From an uncultured Oscillospiraceae bacterium (GTDB taxonomy: Bacteria > Bacillota > Clostridia > Oscillospirales > Acutalibacteraceae): a stretch of DNA of 43,308 nt. Both the position numbers and the translations under genes were made by a program. Under the pieces are notes generated by a model, which ran no database searches, was not told the DNA's origin, and saw nothing but the letters and a program-made list of their open reading frames with translations. The first letter of the stretch is position 1. Each line of letters starts with the position of its first letter. Shown here in pieces: positions 15,106 through 23,569 of this stretch. Where the stretch lies: positions 1 through 43,308 of the forward strand of contig CAUGOD010000024.1 in assembly GCA_959601025.1 (NCBI GenBank), read 5' to 3'.

Positions 15106-16005
15106 ATGAAGAAGAAGGGTTACCGGTCTTTGGCGGCGCGCCAGAACCGCAACGGGTATATGTTTATTTTTCCGTGGATCATCGGCTTCGCGCTGTTCTT
15201 TCTAATCCCGCTGGGGCAGTCGATCTATTATTCCTTCTGCCGGGTGACTATCACGGAGCATGGAATGATGACCGAATTTGTCGGACTTGAAAACTTTTAT
15301 TATGTGTTTCGGCAGGCTCCCAACTATGTTAATAACCTGATGGAATCGATGACCAATTTTGTGTATATGGTGCCCATTACGGTGGTGCTCAGCCTGATTC
15401 TGGCGGTGATCCTTAACCAGAATTTCCATGGTCGTCTGCTGGCCCGCGCCGTCTTTTTTCTTCCGGTCATTATCGCTTCCGGTGTGGTTATGGATATTTT
15501 CAATACCGACGTGGTGGCGGAACAGATGCGGGAGGGCGGCACCGGCTATGTTATGACCGCTATCGATTTCACGGATGTGCTGCGGAAGATGAACCTGCCG
15601 AACAGCATTGCGGATCCTCTGATGACGTATATCGGGAAGATTTTCAATCTGATCTGGCAGTGCGGCGTACAGACGATCCTGTTCCTGGCCGGTTTGCAGT
15701 CGGTGCCTACGCCGCTTTATGAAGTGTCTAAAGTGGAAGGCTCGACCGCGTGGGAGGATTTCTGGTTTATTACCCTGCCCATGCTGTCAAACGTTCTCCT
15801 GCTCGTGATTATCTATACGATCATCGATATCTTTACCAACGCGGATAATCCGGTGATGGATCAGGCGTATTCGTTTATCCAGGTACAGCAGAATTACGAC
15901 AAGAGTTCCGCAATGCTTTGGGCCTATTTTGCGCTGGTCGGCCTCGTGATTACGCTGCTGATGGTTCTTCTGCGGCGTTACCTGCTAAAAAAATGGGACC
16001 GTTGA
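15106..16005 (+). CDS. Sugar ABC transporter permease, MalF-type (second pair)
   Basis: A 299-aa inner-membrane permease with a first membrane segment at about 15-40 ('YMFIFPWIIGFALFFLIPLG'), then 'SIYYSF' and 'GLENFYYVF', typical of this family. The EAA loop is degenerate: 'YEVSKVEGSTAWEDFWFITLP' has V and S where alanines are usual and no 'DGA' core, although the shape is kept. A longer than usual hydrophilic loop ('NTDVVAEQMREGG...') lies between membrane segments in the middle. GGAGGGG precedes ATG 15106 by 8 nt, and only 4 nt separate it from the DUF5696 stop, so the two are tightly coupled. Confidence 0.88.
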   Translation: MKKKGYRSLAARQNRNGYMFIFPWIIGFALFFLIPLGQSIYYSFCRVTITEHGMMTEFVGLENFYYVFRQAPNYVNNLMESMTNFVYMVPITVVLSLILAVILNQNFHGRLLARAVFFLPVIIASGVVMDIFNTDVVAEQMREGGTGYVMTAIDFTDVLRKMNLPNSIADPLMTYIGKIFNLIWQCGVQTILFLAGLQSVPTPLYEVSKVEGSTAWEDFWFITLPMLSNVLLLVIIYTIIDIFTNADNPVMDQAYSFIQVQQNYDKSSAMLWAYFALVGLVITLLMVLLRRYLLKKWDR

Positions 16006-16033
16006 TGATGAAGTGGGGGAAGGTGATACACAG

Positions 16034-17059
16034 ATGAATAAACTATTTGGGCTGAAATCGCCGGCCTCTGCGGAAGCGCTGCTTCAGAAGACCGGAATAG
16101 CCGGAGGATGGAATAAAGGGGAAAGCAAACGCCGGCTGGGCCGATGGGCCTACGCGCTGTTCCGGGCGCTGTTCCTGTTTTCGGTGAGTTATATTATTCT
16201 GTTTCCTCTGTTTTACATGATCAGCAACGCCGTGAAGCCGATGGATCAGCTGCTGGATCCCAGCATCGCGTGGATTCCCAAAAGCCTGACGCTGGAAAAT
16301 TTCCGTATGGCGGGTGAAGCCATGCGTTACGGCAAATCCTTTCTGGTATCTCTCAGCGTGGGCGTGGTCAGCGCCCTGCTGCAGGTGGTTACCTGTTCGT
16401 ATATCGCCTATGGATTTGCCCGCTTCCGTTTTCGCGGACGAAGCCTGCTGTTTGGGCTGGTAATCCTGACGATCATCGTGCCTCCCCAGGCGATCATCGT
16501 CCCGATGTATCTGAATTTCACCGATGTGGATTTTCTGGGGATTGTCCGGGGTATTTCCGCCCTGACGGGTACGGAACTTCGGATTAATCTCATCAATACG
16601 CCGTTTACGTTTTATCTTCCCTCGCTATTCGGGGTGGGGCTGCGGTCGGGGTTGTTTATTTTCATCTATCGCCAGTTCTTTCAGAATCTTCCCCGCGAGC
16701 TGGAGGAAGCGGCGTGGATCGACGGGGCTGGTCCGCTGCGGGCGTATTTTTCCATTGCCGTTCCGAACGCCCGCATTTCCACGCTGACGGTGCTGATCTT
16801 TTCGATCGTATGGCATTGGAACGATATTTATCTTTCCAGCATGTTTTTTGTGGAGGATTTCCCACTTTCCGTATCGTTGTCCCAGATTCGTCAGGGAATC
16901 GAATCCACCTCGGGCTTTTCCGCCTCGGCCGAAACGGCGACGATCCGCACCATCCTTATGGCGGGCTGCCTGATCTTCATAGCGCCGATTCTTCTGATGT
17001 ATCTCTTCCTCCAGAAACGCTTTATTCAAAGCATCGAGACGGTGGGGATCGTTGGATAA
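16034..17059 (+). CDS. Carbohydrate ABC transporter permease, MalG-type (second pair)
   Basis: A 341-aa permease, longer than usual because of a 45-residue hydrophilic N-terminal tail before the first membrane segment ('ALFRALFLFSVSYIILFPLFY'). The following 'SNAVKPMDQL' and the canonical EAA loop 'EEAAWIDGAGPLRAYFSIAVP' are standard for the MalG side of CUT1 importers. ATG 16034 is chosen because GGGGGAAGGTGA lies about 9 nt upstream; an in-frame GTG at 16013 lacks such a site. With the preceding permease it probably serves the binding lipoprotein encoded next (17221). Confidence 0.9.
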   Translation: MNKLFGLKSPASAEALLQKTGIAGGWNKGESKRRLGRWAYALFRALFLFSVSYIILFPLFYMISNAVKPMDQLLDPSIAWIPKSLTLENFRMAGEAMRYGKSFLVSLSVGVVSALLQVVTCSYIAYGFARFRFRGRSLLFGLVILTIIVPPQAIIVPMYLNFTDVDFLGIVRGISALTGTELRINLINTPFTFYLPSLFGVGLRSGLFIFIYRQFFQNLPRELEEAAWIDGAGPLRAYFSIAVPNARISTLTVLIFSIVWHWNDIYLSSMFFVEDFPLSVSLSQIRQGIESTSGFSASAETATIRTILMAGCLIFIAPILLMYLFLQKRFIQSIETVGIVG

Positions 17060-17220
17060 TCCATTCTTGCCGGAATCCTCCGGACACAGCGGATGGAACG
17101 GATAAGGGCGCGCCGGAAACACCGGGAAATCCGGATATGTCCGGGCGCTTCCGGGTGCTTCCGGAAGTGTTCTCTCTTCCGTTTTGTAATAAATTAAGTG
17201 AAGAAAAGGAGGCAGAATTC
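17060..17220 (+). other. Structured GC-rich intergenic segment inside the operon
   Basis: No gene is visible. The stretch is rich in CCGG/TTCC repeats that can pair with each other (for example ATCCGGATATGTCCGG near 17129, and GGAA-CACC near 17114 with GGTG-TTCC near 17154). It has no T tract directly after a stem, so it is not a clear terminator. It may stabilise mRNA ends or separate expression of the permeases from the binding protein. AAGGAGG for the next gene lies at its right end. Confidence 0.35.
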
Positions 17221-18783
17221 ATGAAAGAGTATGCGCGGTATACACGGTCCCTTGCGGTCAGGGCGGCGTCTCTGCTGCTGGCGGCTATGCTTTGCGGTCT
17301 TACCGCCTGCAGCTCCGGCGTAAAAACGCCCAGCAGCTCCGACGCGGCGGGAAGCGGCGAAACGCAGTCGATGTCCGGCGTGGTGACGGGAAACGAAAGC
17401 ACCCAGGGCAGCTCAGGGGGAGAAACCACGGCTGCGTCGGACGGTACGAACGGTACGGACGGTACGGGCGGCACGACGACTACGGCGGTCGGGATCCTCC
17501 GCCCCACGAATTCGGCGACAACCACACAGGGGAACGCGGGGACGAAAACCACAACGCCGACGGTGCCGGTTACCCCGGAATACGACTTTATGTCCAAATT
17601 CCCTTCCAGCCAAAGGGGAAAGACCATCCGCCTTTTGTACTGGTCGGAGCCGACGGCGGCGATGAAAAAGCAGATTGCCGATTTCAAGAAAAAAACGGGC
17701 GTAACGGTCAGTGTGATTCAAACAACATGGGATCTTTATGCAACCCGCCTGACGACGCTGGTATCCAGCAACTCCGCGCCGGATATTGCGTGCGCTACTC
17801 AAGACTGGTGGCCCTCCTCCATTATCAAAAACCTGTTTCAGGATATTTCGGCGGGGGAATTCGACCTGAAAAACGATCCCGCCTATGACACGGACATCAT
17901 GGACATTTATTCCTGGAACGGGAAATATTACGGCGTGGCGGTGAAAAACAGCGTCGACAGTTCGACGATGAACGTGATTTTGTATAACAAGACAAAATTC
18001 AAGAGGGCTGGACTGGAAACGCCGTTTGAACTGTGGAAGAAGGGCCAATGGAACTGGGATACCTACCTGACGGCCGCCAAAAAACTCACCGAAACAAAGA
18101 ACGGCACCAAATATTATGGGACGGCGGTCAATCCGGAATCCTACATGCTTTCGGCCAACACCGATTTCGTCAAATTTGAGACTTCCGGCGGCAAGACCAC
18201 CATCAAAAACAATCTGGCCGACCCGCTTCTGGAGAAGGCGTGGAAATTCTATGTGGACACCCGAGAGGTCTACAATGTGGAGCCCGTGAGCATGACGACG
18301 AACGATTTCTATACCGGCAAGATTGCGATGCTGGATGTCTACGATGCCCGCGCCCTGGATTTCGCTGAGGTCCGCAAGGCCATGACCGACGAGATGGGTG
18401 TGGCGCCCTTCCCCAGTCCGGCAGGCCAGACGGCGGTGGCCGGGGCCAAGGCGTTCATTTGGGGGATTCCTCGCGGGGCCAAAACGCCGATTGCGGCCTC
18501 TTACTTCATTCGGTATTTTCTGGATCCCAATACGCTGGACGACAGCGATATCTATATTAACGACGAAGCGAAAGCGGTGTATGCGGGTCTGGTGAACATG
18601 AAGAAAAACGTGCTGGTGTCCCGCGGCGTTGTCGGCTACAACACCATGGACGATTTCTGGGGGCTCTTCAGCGACGTGGCCTACGGCAAGGCGGACCAGG
18701 TGGCGGTCAACCTCAAATCCTGGAACTCCAAACTGAATTCCACCATCAGCGAAATTGAAAAGGAAATGAAAGCCTTTTCCTGA
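17221..18783 (+). CDS. Extracellular solute-binding lipoprotein (family 1)
   Basis: A 520-aa lipoprotein: signal peptide with lipobox L27-T-A-C30. A low-complexity Ser/Thr/Gly linker of about 85 residues ('SSDAAGSGETQ', 'GTNGTDGTGGTTTT') spans the cell wall before the binding domain (about 125-515). The domain begins 'KTIRLLYWSEPTAAMKKQIADFKKKTGVTVSV' in character and has 'DIACATQDWWPSS', 'ILYNKTKFKRAGLETPFELW' and 'PIAASYFIRYFLDP', as usual for sugar-binding proteins of CUT1 importers. AAGGAGG precedes ATG 17221 by 8 nt; an open frame extends far upstream but runs through the permease gene. It should deliver substrate to the second permease pair. Confidence 0.92.
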   Translation: MKEYARYTRSLAVRAASLLLAAMLCGLTACSSGVKTPSSSDAAGSGETQSMSGVVTGNESTQGSSGGETTAASDGTNGTDGTGGTTTTAVGILRPTNSATTTQGNAGTKTTTPTVPVTPEYDFMSKFPSSQRGKTIRLLYWSEPTAAMKKQIADFKKKTGVTVSVIQTTWDLYATRLTTLVSSNSAPDIACATQDWWPSSIIKNLFQDISAGEFDLKNDPAYDTDIMDIYSWNGKYYGVAVKNSVDSSTMNVILYNKTKFKRAGLETPFELWKKGQWNWDTYLTAAKKLTETKNGTKYYGTAVNPESYMLSANTDFVKFETSGGKTTIKNNLADPLLEKAWKFYVDTREVYNVEPVSMTTNDFYTGKIAMLDVYDARALDFAEVRKAMTDEMGVAPFPSPAGQTAVAGAKAFIWGIPRGAKTPIAASYFIRYFLDPNTLDDSDIYINDEAKAVYAGLVNMKKNVLVSRGVVGYNTMDDFWGLFSDVAYGKADQVAVNLKSWNSKLNSTISEIEKEMKAFS

Positions 18784-18838
18784 GCGTGAAAACCGGAATG
18801 CCGGAAACAGAAAAAACAAAAAATGAGGGGGTCTATTC

Positions 18839-21800
18839 GTGAAAAAGATACTGGCGATGACTTTATCCGTGGCCATGCTGCTGGTACTTCTCTTCCCGGT
18901 TACCCTGGCGGGAGCCGGAAGCAGTTCTCCCGGTTTGTACGATGAAGTCCTGGAAAAGGACGGGTTCATCTATGGCGTGAACCTTCCCTGGATCACTCCG
19001 GAGGATGAAGGCGCCACCTGGGCCGCAAATACGATAACAGGCAAAGCCTCCGGTTTTAATGCCGAGGCGTTGGAAGCGATCCTGCGGGATATGCGGGCGG
19101 TAGGCTTCAACGGTATTCGGATTTCCCTGTTGGAGCAGATGCAGGGGCTTGCCTTCGGAGCGGACGGGAGCCTGACCGGCGTTTCGGAGGAAATGCTGGC
19201 GAACCTGACCACCCTGCTTGACCTTTCCGATGAAATCGGGATACAGATCGCTTTTGTGGTATCGCCCGACATCGGCGAGATTGCCGGTGAACTCGAAAGG
19301 GAAAAATACGACTATCTTTCCCAGATTCTGACCGATTCGTCTGTACGGGAAATTTATCTTGAAAAAGTGCTTAAGCCGATCGGCGAACGGATGGCGAATT
19401 ATCCGGATGTTGTTTTGGCGGTGGATGTTCTGTCCGATCCCGACAGCAATATTTATGACAAAACCACAGAATTCGGCACCACTTGGGATGTGCTGCGCGG
19501 CTTTATTTCCGCGGCGGCCGATCAGGTCCGCGCCGTGCTGCCGGATGTACCGGTCATGGCTTCTTCGGCGGCGGAAAACCAGGCTTCGGTCCGGGCGGGG
19601 ATGCTGAACAAGCTCGGCCTGGATATCCTGGGCGTGACGGATTACAACGATACCGGCGATGCGACGCCGGCGAAGGATCTGCACGTTTCCACACCGGTCT
19701 GGCTGACCGAGATGGGGACGTTGGACCCGGCGGTTTCCGACGACGTTCATACGGCGACGACGCTGAAGTTTTACCAGACCGCCCGGGACGGCGGATATCG
19801 CGCGGCCTTCTACGGCTGCTACGGCGATAAGAGCGTGACGGACGGCGTCACCCTGATCGACGCGGCGGGCCGCCTCCGTCTGGCGGCGCTGTCCCTCCAC
19901 TTTACGATCCTGGATAATGCGTACGAGCGCGCCGGCCAGGAGGAATACGATGCGCCGGTTCTCATGAATATCACTTCGGCCAGTTCCCTTCGCTGGATCG
20001 GCACCCGCTATGCGGCGAGCTATACGATCGAACGGTCGACAGACGGCGAAAACTGGACGGCGGTGGCCTCCCATGTGGACGTATCGGCAGTAGACCCCGG
20101 CCTCAACAACCTCTGCAGCTTCAGCGACGACGGCGCGGAGGTGAACCAGTTCTACTATTATCGCGTTACCGCCAATATGGATGACGGTTCCAAAGTCGTT
20201 TCCGATGTTTCTCCTGCGCTTTATGTCCCGAAGCTGGTATGCTCCGAGGAGGAAAATCTGTTTGCCTTTGACACCGGGTTTGAGACGGGGACGCTGGGAA
20301 GCGAATGGCAGTACAATGAGAGCGACGCCGAATTCTGGAAAAGCGGTATGCATCAGGGTTCGGTGGAGGACGGCACGACGCACAGCGGCAGCTGGTCCTA
20401 TAAGCTGGCGGCCGCCGGTGCATGGAATCAGATGTATATTGTCCTCCCGGCCGAAACGCTGACGGCGGGAACCAAGTACACCTTCACCATGTATTACAAG
20501 GTGGAAGAAAAGTTCAAGAACAGCGGCACTCCCTGGATCGGATTGATGAGAGTGAACGCCGATCCGTGGGGATGGAGACATCCGGCAACCGATGTGGAAA
20601 ACGAATATATGACGATGAACGCCGATGGGGAATGGCATGCCTATACCTATACCTTTACGGCGACCAGCGACGAATATATTTATGTTATTCGCAACGCCCA
20701 TTATGGCGAAATCTATCTGGATGACCTCTATCTGTTCGAAGCGCCGGAGGTGCCTTCGGCTCCCGGAACCCTGTATGGGAAATCGAGCGGCAGCCGGAGC
20801 CTCGCGAATACGTCCGCCGGTCTCCTGTCTCTGTCCGGTGACAACCTCTTTACAGACGGTGGCTTTGAGACGGGCCATGTGTCGAACGACCAGTATGAGG
20901 CGGCGGCCGCCCTTACCGACGAGCAGAACATCGTTTCCGCCGCAACTGCGCCGGAGAACGTGCGCAGCGGCAACTATGCGCTGGCCTTCAGCAGTACGGG
21001 AAACTGGTCCAACCGGGTAACCTACCGCGTAGCGGAGCTGAAACCCAATACCTATTATCAGTATTCCTACTGGTACAAAGTGACCGACTATACGCATGTC
21101 GGTCTCGATGCGGGTCCCACCTTCGGAATAGCCCAGTCGAGCAGTCTGTGGGACACCTTCTATTCCATGCCGGACTGGAATTCCACGGCGGACAACTGGG
21201 GCTGGCCGGCGTATGAGACGGACGGCGAATGGCATCAGGCCTATGGAACCTTCTATACGGGCGACCAGACCAAATTTGTCTTTACCCTGTGGGATGACGG
21301 GAATACCTGGACGGCGTATATCGACGACCTGTATCTGGCCGAAAGCGATACCCTCTTCCTCGACGGCGGGTTTGAGACAGGGCATGTGTCGAACGACCAG
21401 TATGAGGCGGCGGCCGCCCTTACCGACGAGCAGAACATCGTTTCCGCCGCAACTGCGCCGGAGAACGTGCGCAGCGGCAACTATGCGCTGGCCTTCAGCA
21501 GTACGGGAAACTGGTCCAACCGGGTAACCTACCGCGTAGCGGAGCTGAAACCCAATACCTATTATCAGTATTCCTACTGGTACAAAGTGACCGACTATAC
21601 GCATGTCGGTCTCGATGCGGGTCCCACCTTCGGAATAGCCCAGTCGAGCAGTCTGTGGGACACCTTCTATTCCATGCCGGACTGGAATTCCACGGCGGAC
21701 AACTGGGGCTGGCCGGCGTATGAGACGGACGGCGAATGGCATCAGGCCTATGGAACCTTCTATACGGGCGACCAGACCAAATTTGTCTTTGCCCTGTGGG

Positions 21801-23473
21801 ATGACGGGAACACCTGGACGGCCTATATCGACGACCTGTATCTGGCCGAAAGCAACAACCTGTTTGCGGACGGCGGGTTTGAGACGGGCCATGTGTCGAG
21901 CGAACAGTACGAGGCGGCCGCGTCGCATACCGACGAGCAGAATATCGTCTCCGCCGCATCCGCGCCGGAGAATGTGCACAGCGGCAGGTACGCGCTGACC
22001 TTCAGCAGCACAGGAAGCTGGTCCGACCGGATGCTGTATCGTGTGGCGGATCTGAAACCCAACACGACGTATACCTATTCCTATTGGTACAAGGTGGAAA
22101 ATTACAAGCTGGTCGGCCTGGACGCGGGCCCGACCTTCGGCCTGGCCAACACGAACAGCCTGTGGGATACCTTCTATTCCGTACCGAACTGGAACTCCAC
22201 GGCGGACAACTGGGGCTGGCCGGAATACACGATGGACGGCGAATGGCACCAGGCGTATGGAACCTTCAACACAGGCGACCGGACCAAGTTCGTATTCACC
22301 CTGTGGGACGATGGGAATACCTGGACGGCGTATATCGACGACCTGTATCTGGCCGAGAGCGCCGTGGCGGTTGTTCCGGAGCCGGATGCGTTTGTGGTAA
22401 CGGCGACGGTTTCGCAGTTTGTCACCGATAAGCTGGATGTTGCGTCGGCGGATAAAAATCTGCTGGCCGAGGATCAGCGCACGGCGGCTCTGACGGCGGA
22501 ACAAAGCAGCTGGTCGCTGGAAGTCGCGGTGGAGCCGGAAACGGAATACGTCTTCTCCGCCTGGGTCAAGGGCGACGTGCTCAGCGATACGGAATCCGGA
22601 AGCGGGCGCTTCGGCGTCGCAAACCCGTATAACGGGAAGTTCCTGATGACCGACCCGGTTTACGACGGGGATAAGCTGGTTACCGCCGCGTTCCTGTCCG
22701 GGATGTCCACCCCCTGCTGGGATGGCGAATGGCATCAGCGCGGGCTGGTTTTCAATTCCGGCAATCTGGAGAGCCTTGTCCTGACGATGAACGGCGCGAA
22801 CAGCGGGATGGAACTCAGGAATATCGTGCTCTGCAAAGTGGAGGACGCGGTAGTGGCTGCGGAGGAGACTGTGGCGGCTCCGATCACACAGACCACGGAA
22901 ACGCCGGAAAATCTGTTTGGCTGCGCGTCGGCGGATAATCTGTTCAACGGCGTGGATATGACCAAGGGCGCCGGTTACAATACGGCGGCCGTTGCGGAAA
23001 GCGTGGACGGCGTTTCCGGTCTGAAGCAGGACGGCAGCGGCCTGGGCGCTACCTATATCCTGTGGACGGAGGTACAGCCCCATACCGACTACACGTTCAG
23101 CGTGTACGCCAAGGGGATGGCCGAAGGGAACAACGTATTCGGCCTGCTGACCGATCAGAAAACGCATCTTCAGACGGTAGGCGAGGAATTCACACCGGCA
23201 TATGACCAGAAATGGGATGTGTATACCTATCGCTTCAACAGCGGGGACCATACGCAGATCGCCTTCTTCGCCTATGACGGCGGAGGAGAGCTGCTGTTCA
23301 AAAATCTGGCGTTGTTTGAAACCTCCAAGGCGGTTGAGGTCACCGATCCTGTCAATCCGCCGATCGAGAATCCGGAAACCGGCGTTTCCGCGCCGCTTTC
23401 GGCTGCCTTGACGGCGGCCGCCGCCGGGACGGCTCTGGCCGTAATCTCCGTGCGGCGCAGAAAAAGCCGCTGA
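18839..23473 (+). CDS. Large sortase-type wall protein: GH5-like domain plus repeated carbohydrate-binding-like modules
   Basis: A 1544-aa exported protein, GTG start (GAGGGGG 8 nt upstream). Order: signal peptide (1-25); GH5-like (clan GH-A) barrel at about 30-360 ('GFIYGVNLPWI', 'FNGIRISLLEQM', 'WLTEMG' with E291 at the nucleophile position); a fibronectin-III-like part at about 365-465 ('SYTIERSTDGENWTAV'); a jelly-roll-like module at about 470-640; three tandem modules of exactly 169 residues (669-837, 838-1006, 1007-1175), each starting 'NLF.DGGFETGHVS' or similar; two more diverged modules (about 1180-1345 and 1360-1505); and a C-terminal NPETG motif, hydrophobic segment and RRRKSR tail, as in sortase substrates. 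The acid/base position, normally Asn-Glu-Pro, reads Ser199-Asp200-Pro201, so activity is doubtful and the barrel may bind rather than cut. It probably captures polymer at the wall for the binding proteins of the same operon. Confidence 0.8.
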   Translation: MKKILAMTLSVAMLLVLLFPVTLAGAGSSSPGLYDEVLEKDGFIYGVNLPWITPEDEGATWAANTITGKASGFNAEALEAILRDMRAVGFNGIRISLLEQMQGLAFGADGSLTGVSEEMLANLTTLLDLSDEIGIQIAFVVSPDIGEIAGELEREKYDYLSQILTDSSVREIYLEKVLKPIGERMANYPDVVLAVDVLSDPDSNIYDKTTEFGTTWDVLRGFISAAADQVRAVLPDVPVMASSAAENQASVRAGMLNKLGLDILGVTDYNDTGDATPAKDLHVSTPVWLTEMGTLDPAVSDDVHTATTLKFYQTARDGGYRAAFYGCYGDKSVTDGVTLIDAAGRLRLAALSLHFTILDNAYERAGQEEYDAPVLMNITSASSLRWIGTRYAASYTIERSTDGENWTAVASHVDVSAVDPGLNNLCSFSDDGAEVNQFYYYRVTANMDDGSKVVSDVSPALYVPKLVCSEEENLFAFDTGFETGTLGSEWQYNESDAEFWKSGMHQGSVEDGTTHSGSWSYKLAAAGAWNQMYIVLPAETLTAGTKYTFTMYYKVEEKFKNSGTPWIGLMRVNADPWGWRHPATDVENEYMTMNADGEWHAYTYTFTATSDEYIYVIRNAHYGEIYLDDLYLFEAPEVPSAPGTLYGKSSGSRSLANTSAGLLSLSGDNLFTDGGFETGHVSNDQYEAAAALTDEQNIVSAATAPENVRSGNYALAFSSTGNWSNRVTYRVAELKPNTYYQYSYWYKVTDYTHVGLDAGPTFGIAQSSSLWDTFYSMPDWNSTADNWGWPAYETDGEWHQAYGTFYTGDQTKFVFTLWDDGNTWTAYIDDLYLAESDTLFLDGGFETGHVSNDQYEAAAALTDEQNIVSAATAPENVRSGNYALAFSSTGNWSNRVTYRVAELKPNTYYQYSYWYKVTDYTHVGLDAGPTFGIAQSSSLWDTFYSMPDWNSTADNWGWPAYETDGEWHQAYGTFYTGDQTKFVFALWDDGNTWTAYIDDLYLAESNNLFADGGFETGHVSSEQYEAAASHTDEQNIVSAASAPENVHSGRYALTFSSTGSWSDRMLYRVADLKPNTTYTYSYWYKVENYKLVGLDAGPTFGLANTNSLWDTFYSVPNWNSTADNWGWPEYTMDGEWHQAYGTFNTGDRTKFVFTLWDDGNTWTAYIDDLYLAESAVAVVPEPDAFVVTATVSQFVTDKLDVASADKNLLAEDQRTAALTAEQSSWSLEVAVEPETEYVFSAWVKGDVLSDTESGSGRFGVANPYNGKFLMTDPVYDGDKLVTAAFLSGMSTPCWDGEWHQRGLVFNSGNLESLVLTMNGANSGMELRNIVLCKVEDAVVAAEETVAAPITQTTETPENLFGCASADNLFNGVDMTKGAGYNTAAVAESVDGVSGLKQDGSGLGATYILWTEVQPHTDYTFSVYAKGMAEGNNVFGLLTDQKTHLQTVGEEFTPAYDQKWDVYTYRFNSGDHTQIAFFAYDGGGELLFKNLALFETSKAVEVTDPVNPPIENPETGVSAPLSAALTAAAAGTALAVISVRRRKSR
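20843..22363 (+). repeat. Three tandem 507-bp coding repeats
   Basis: Three in-frame units with an exact 507-bp period lie inside the wall-protein gene. Units 1 and 2 are identical over 408 bp (20876-21283 versus 21383-21790), including synonymous positions; unit 3 is clearly diverged at the DNA level but keeps the length. This indicates a very recent duplication or gene conversion between units 1 and 2. Confidence 0.95.
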
Positions 23474-23569
23474 CCGGCAATACCGACAAAAGAAAGCTGT
23501 CCCCCGCCGCCCGACAGGGCGGCGGGAAATCCTCTGACTTCGATAAACGTGAAAGGCATGATCGCTACT

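Noticed and set aside
16714..17220. N-terminal extension of the second binding protein (open frame from 16714)
   Set aside because: It overlaps the permease gene in another frame; the signal peptide and ribosome site place the start at 17221.
20843..22363. Possible CRISPR or small-repeat array
   Set aside because: The repeats are 507 bp, in frame and coding; no short repeat-spacer pattern is present anywhere in the window.
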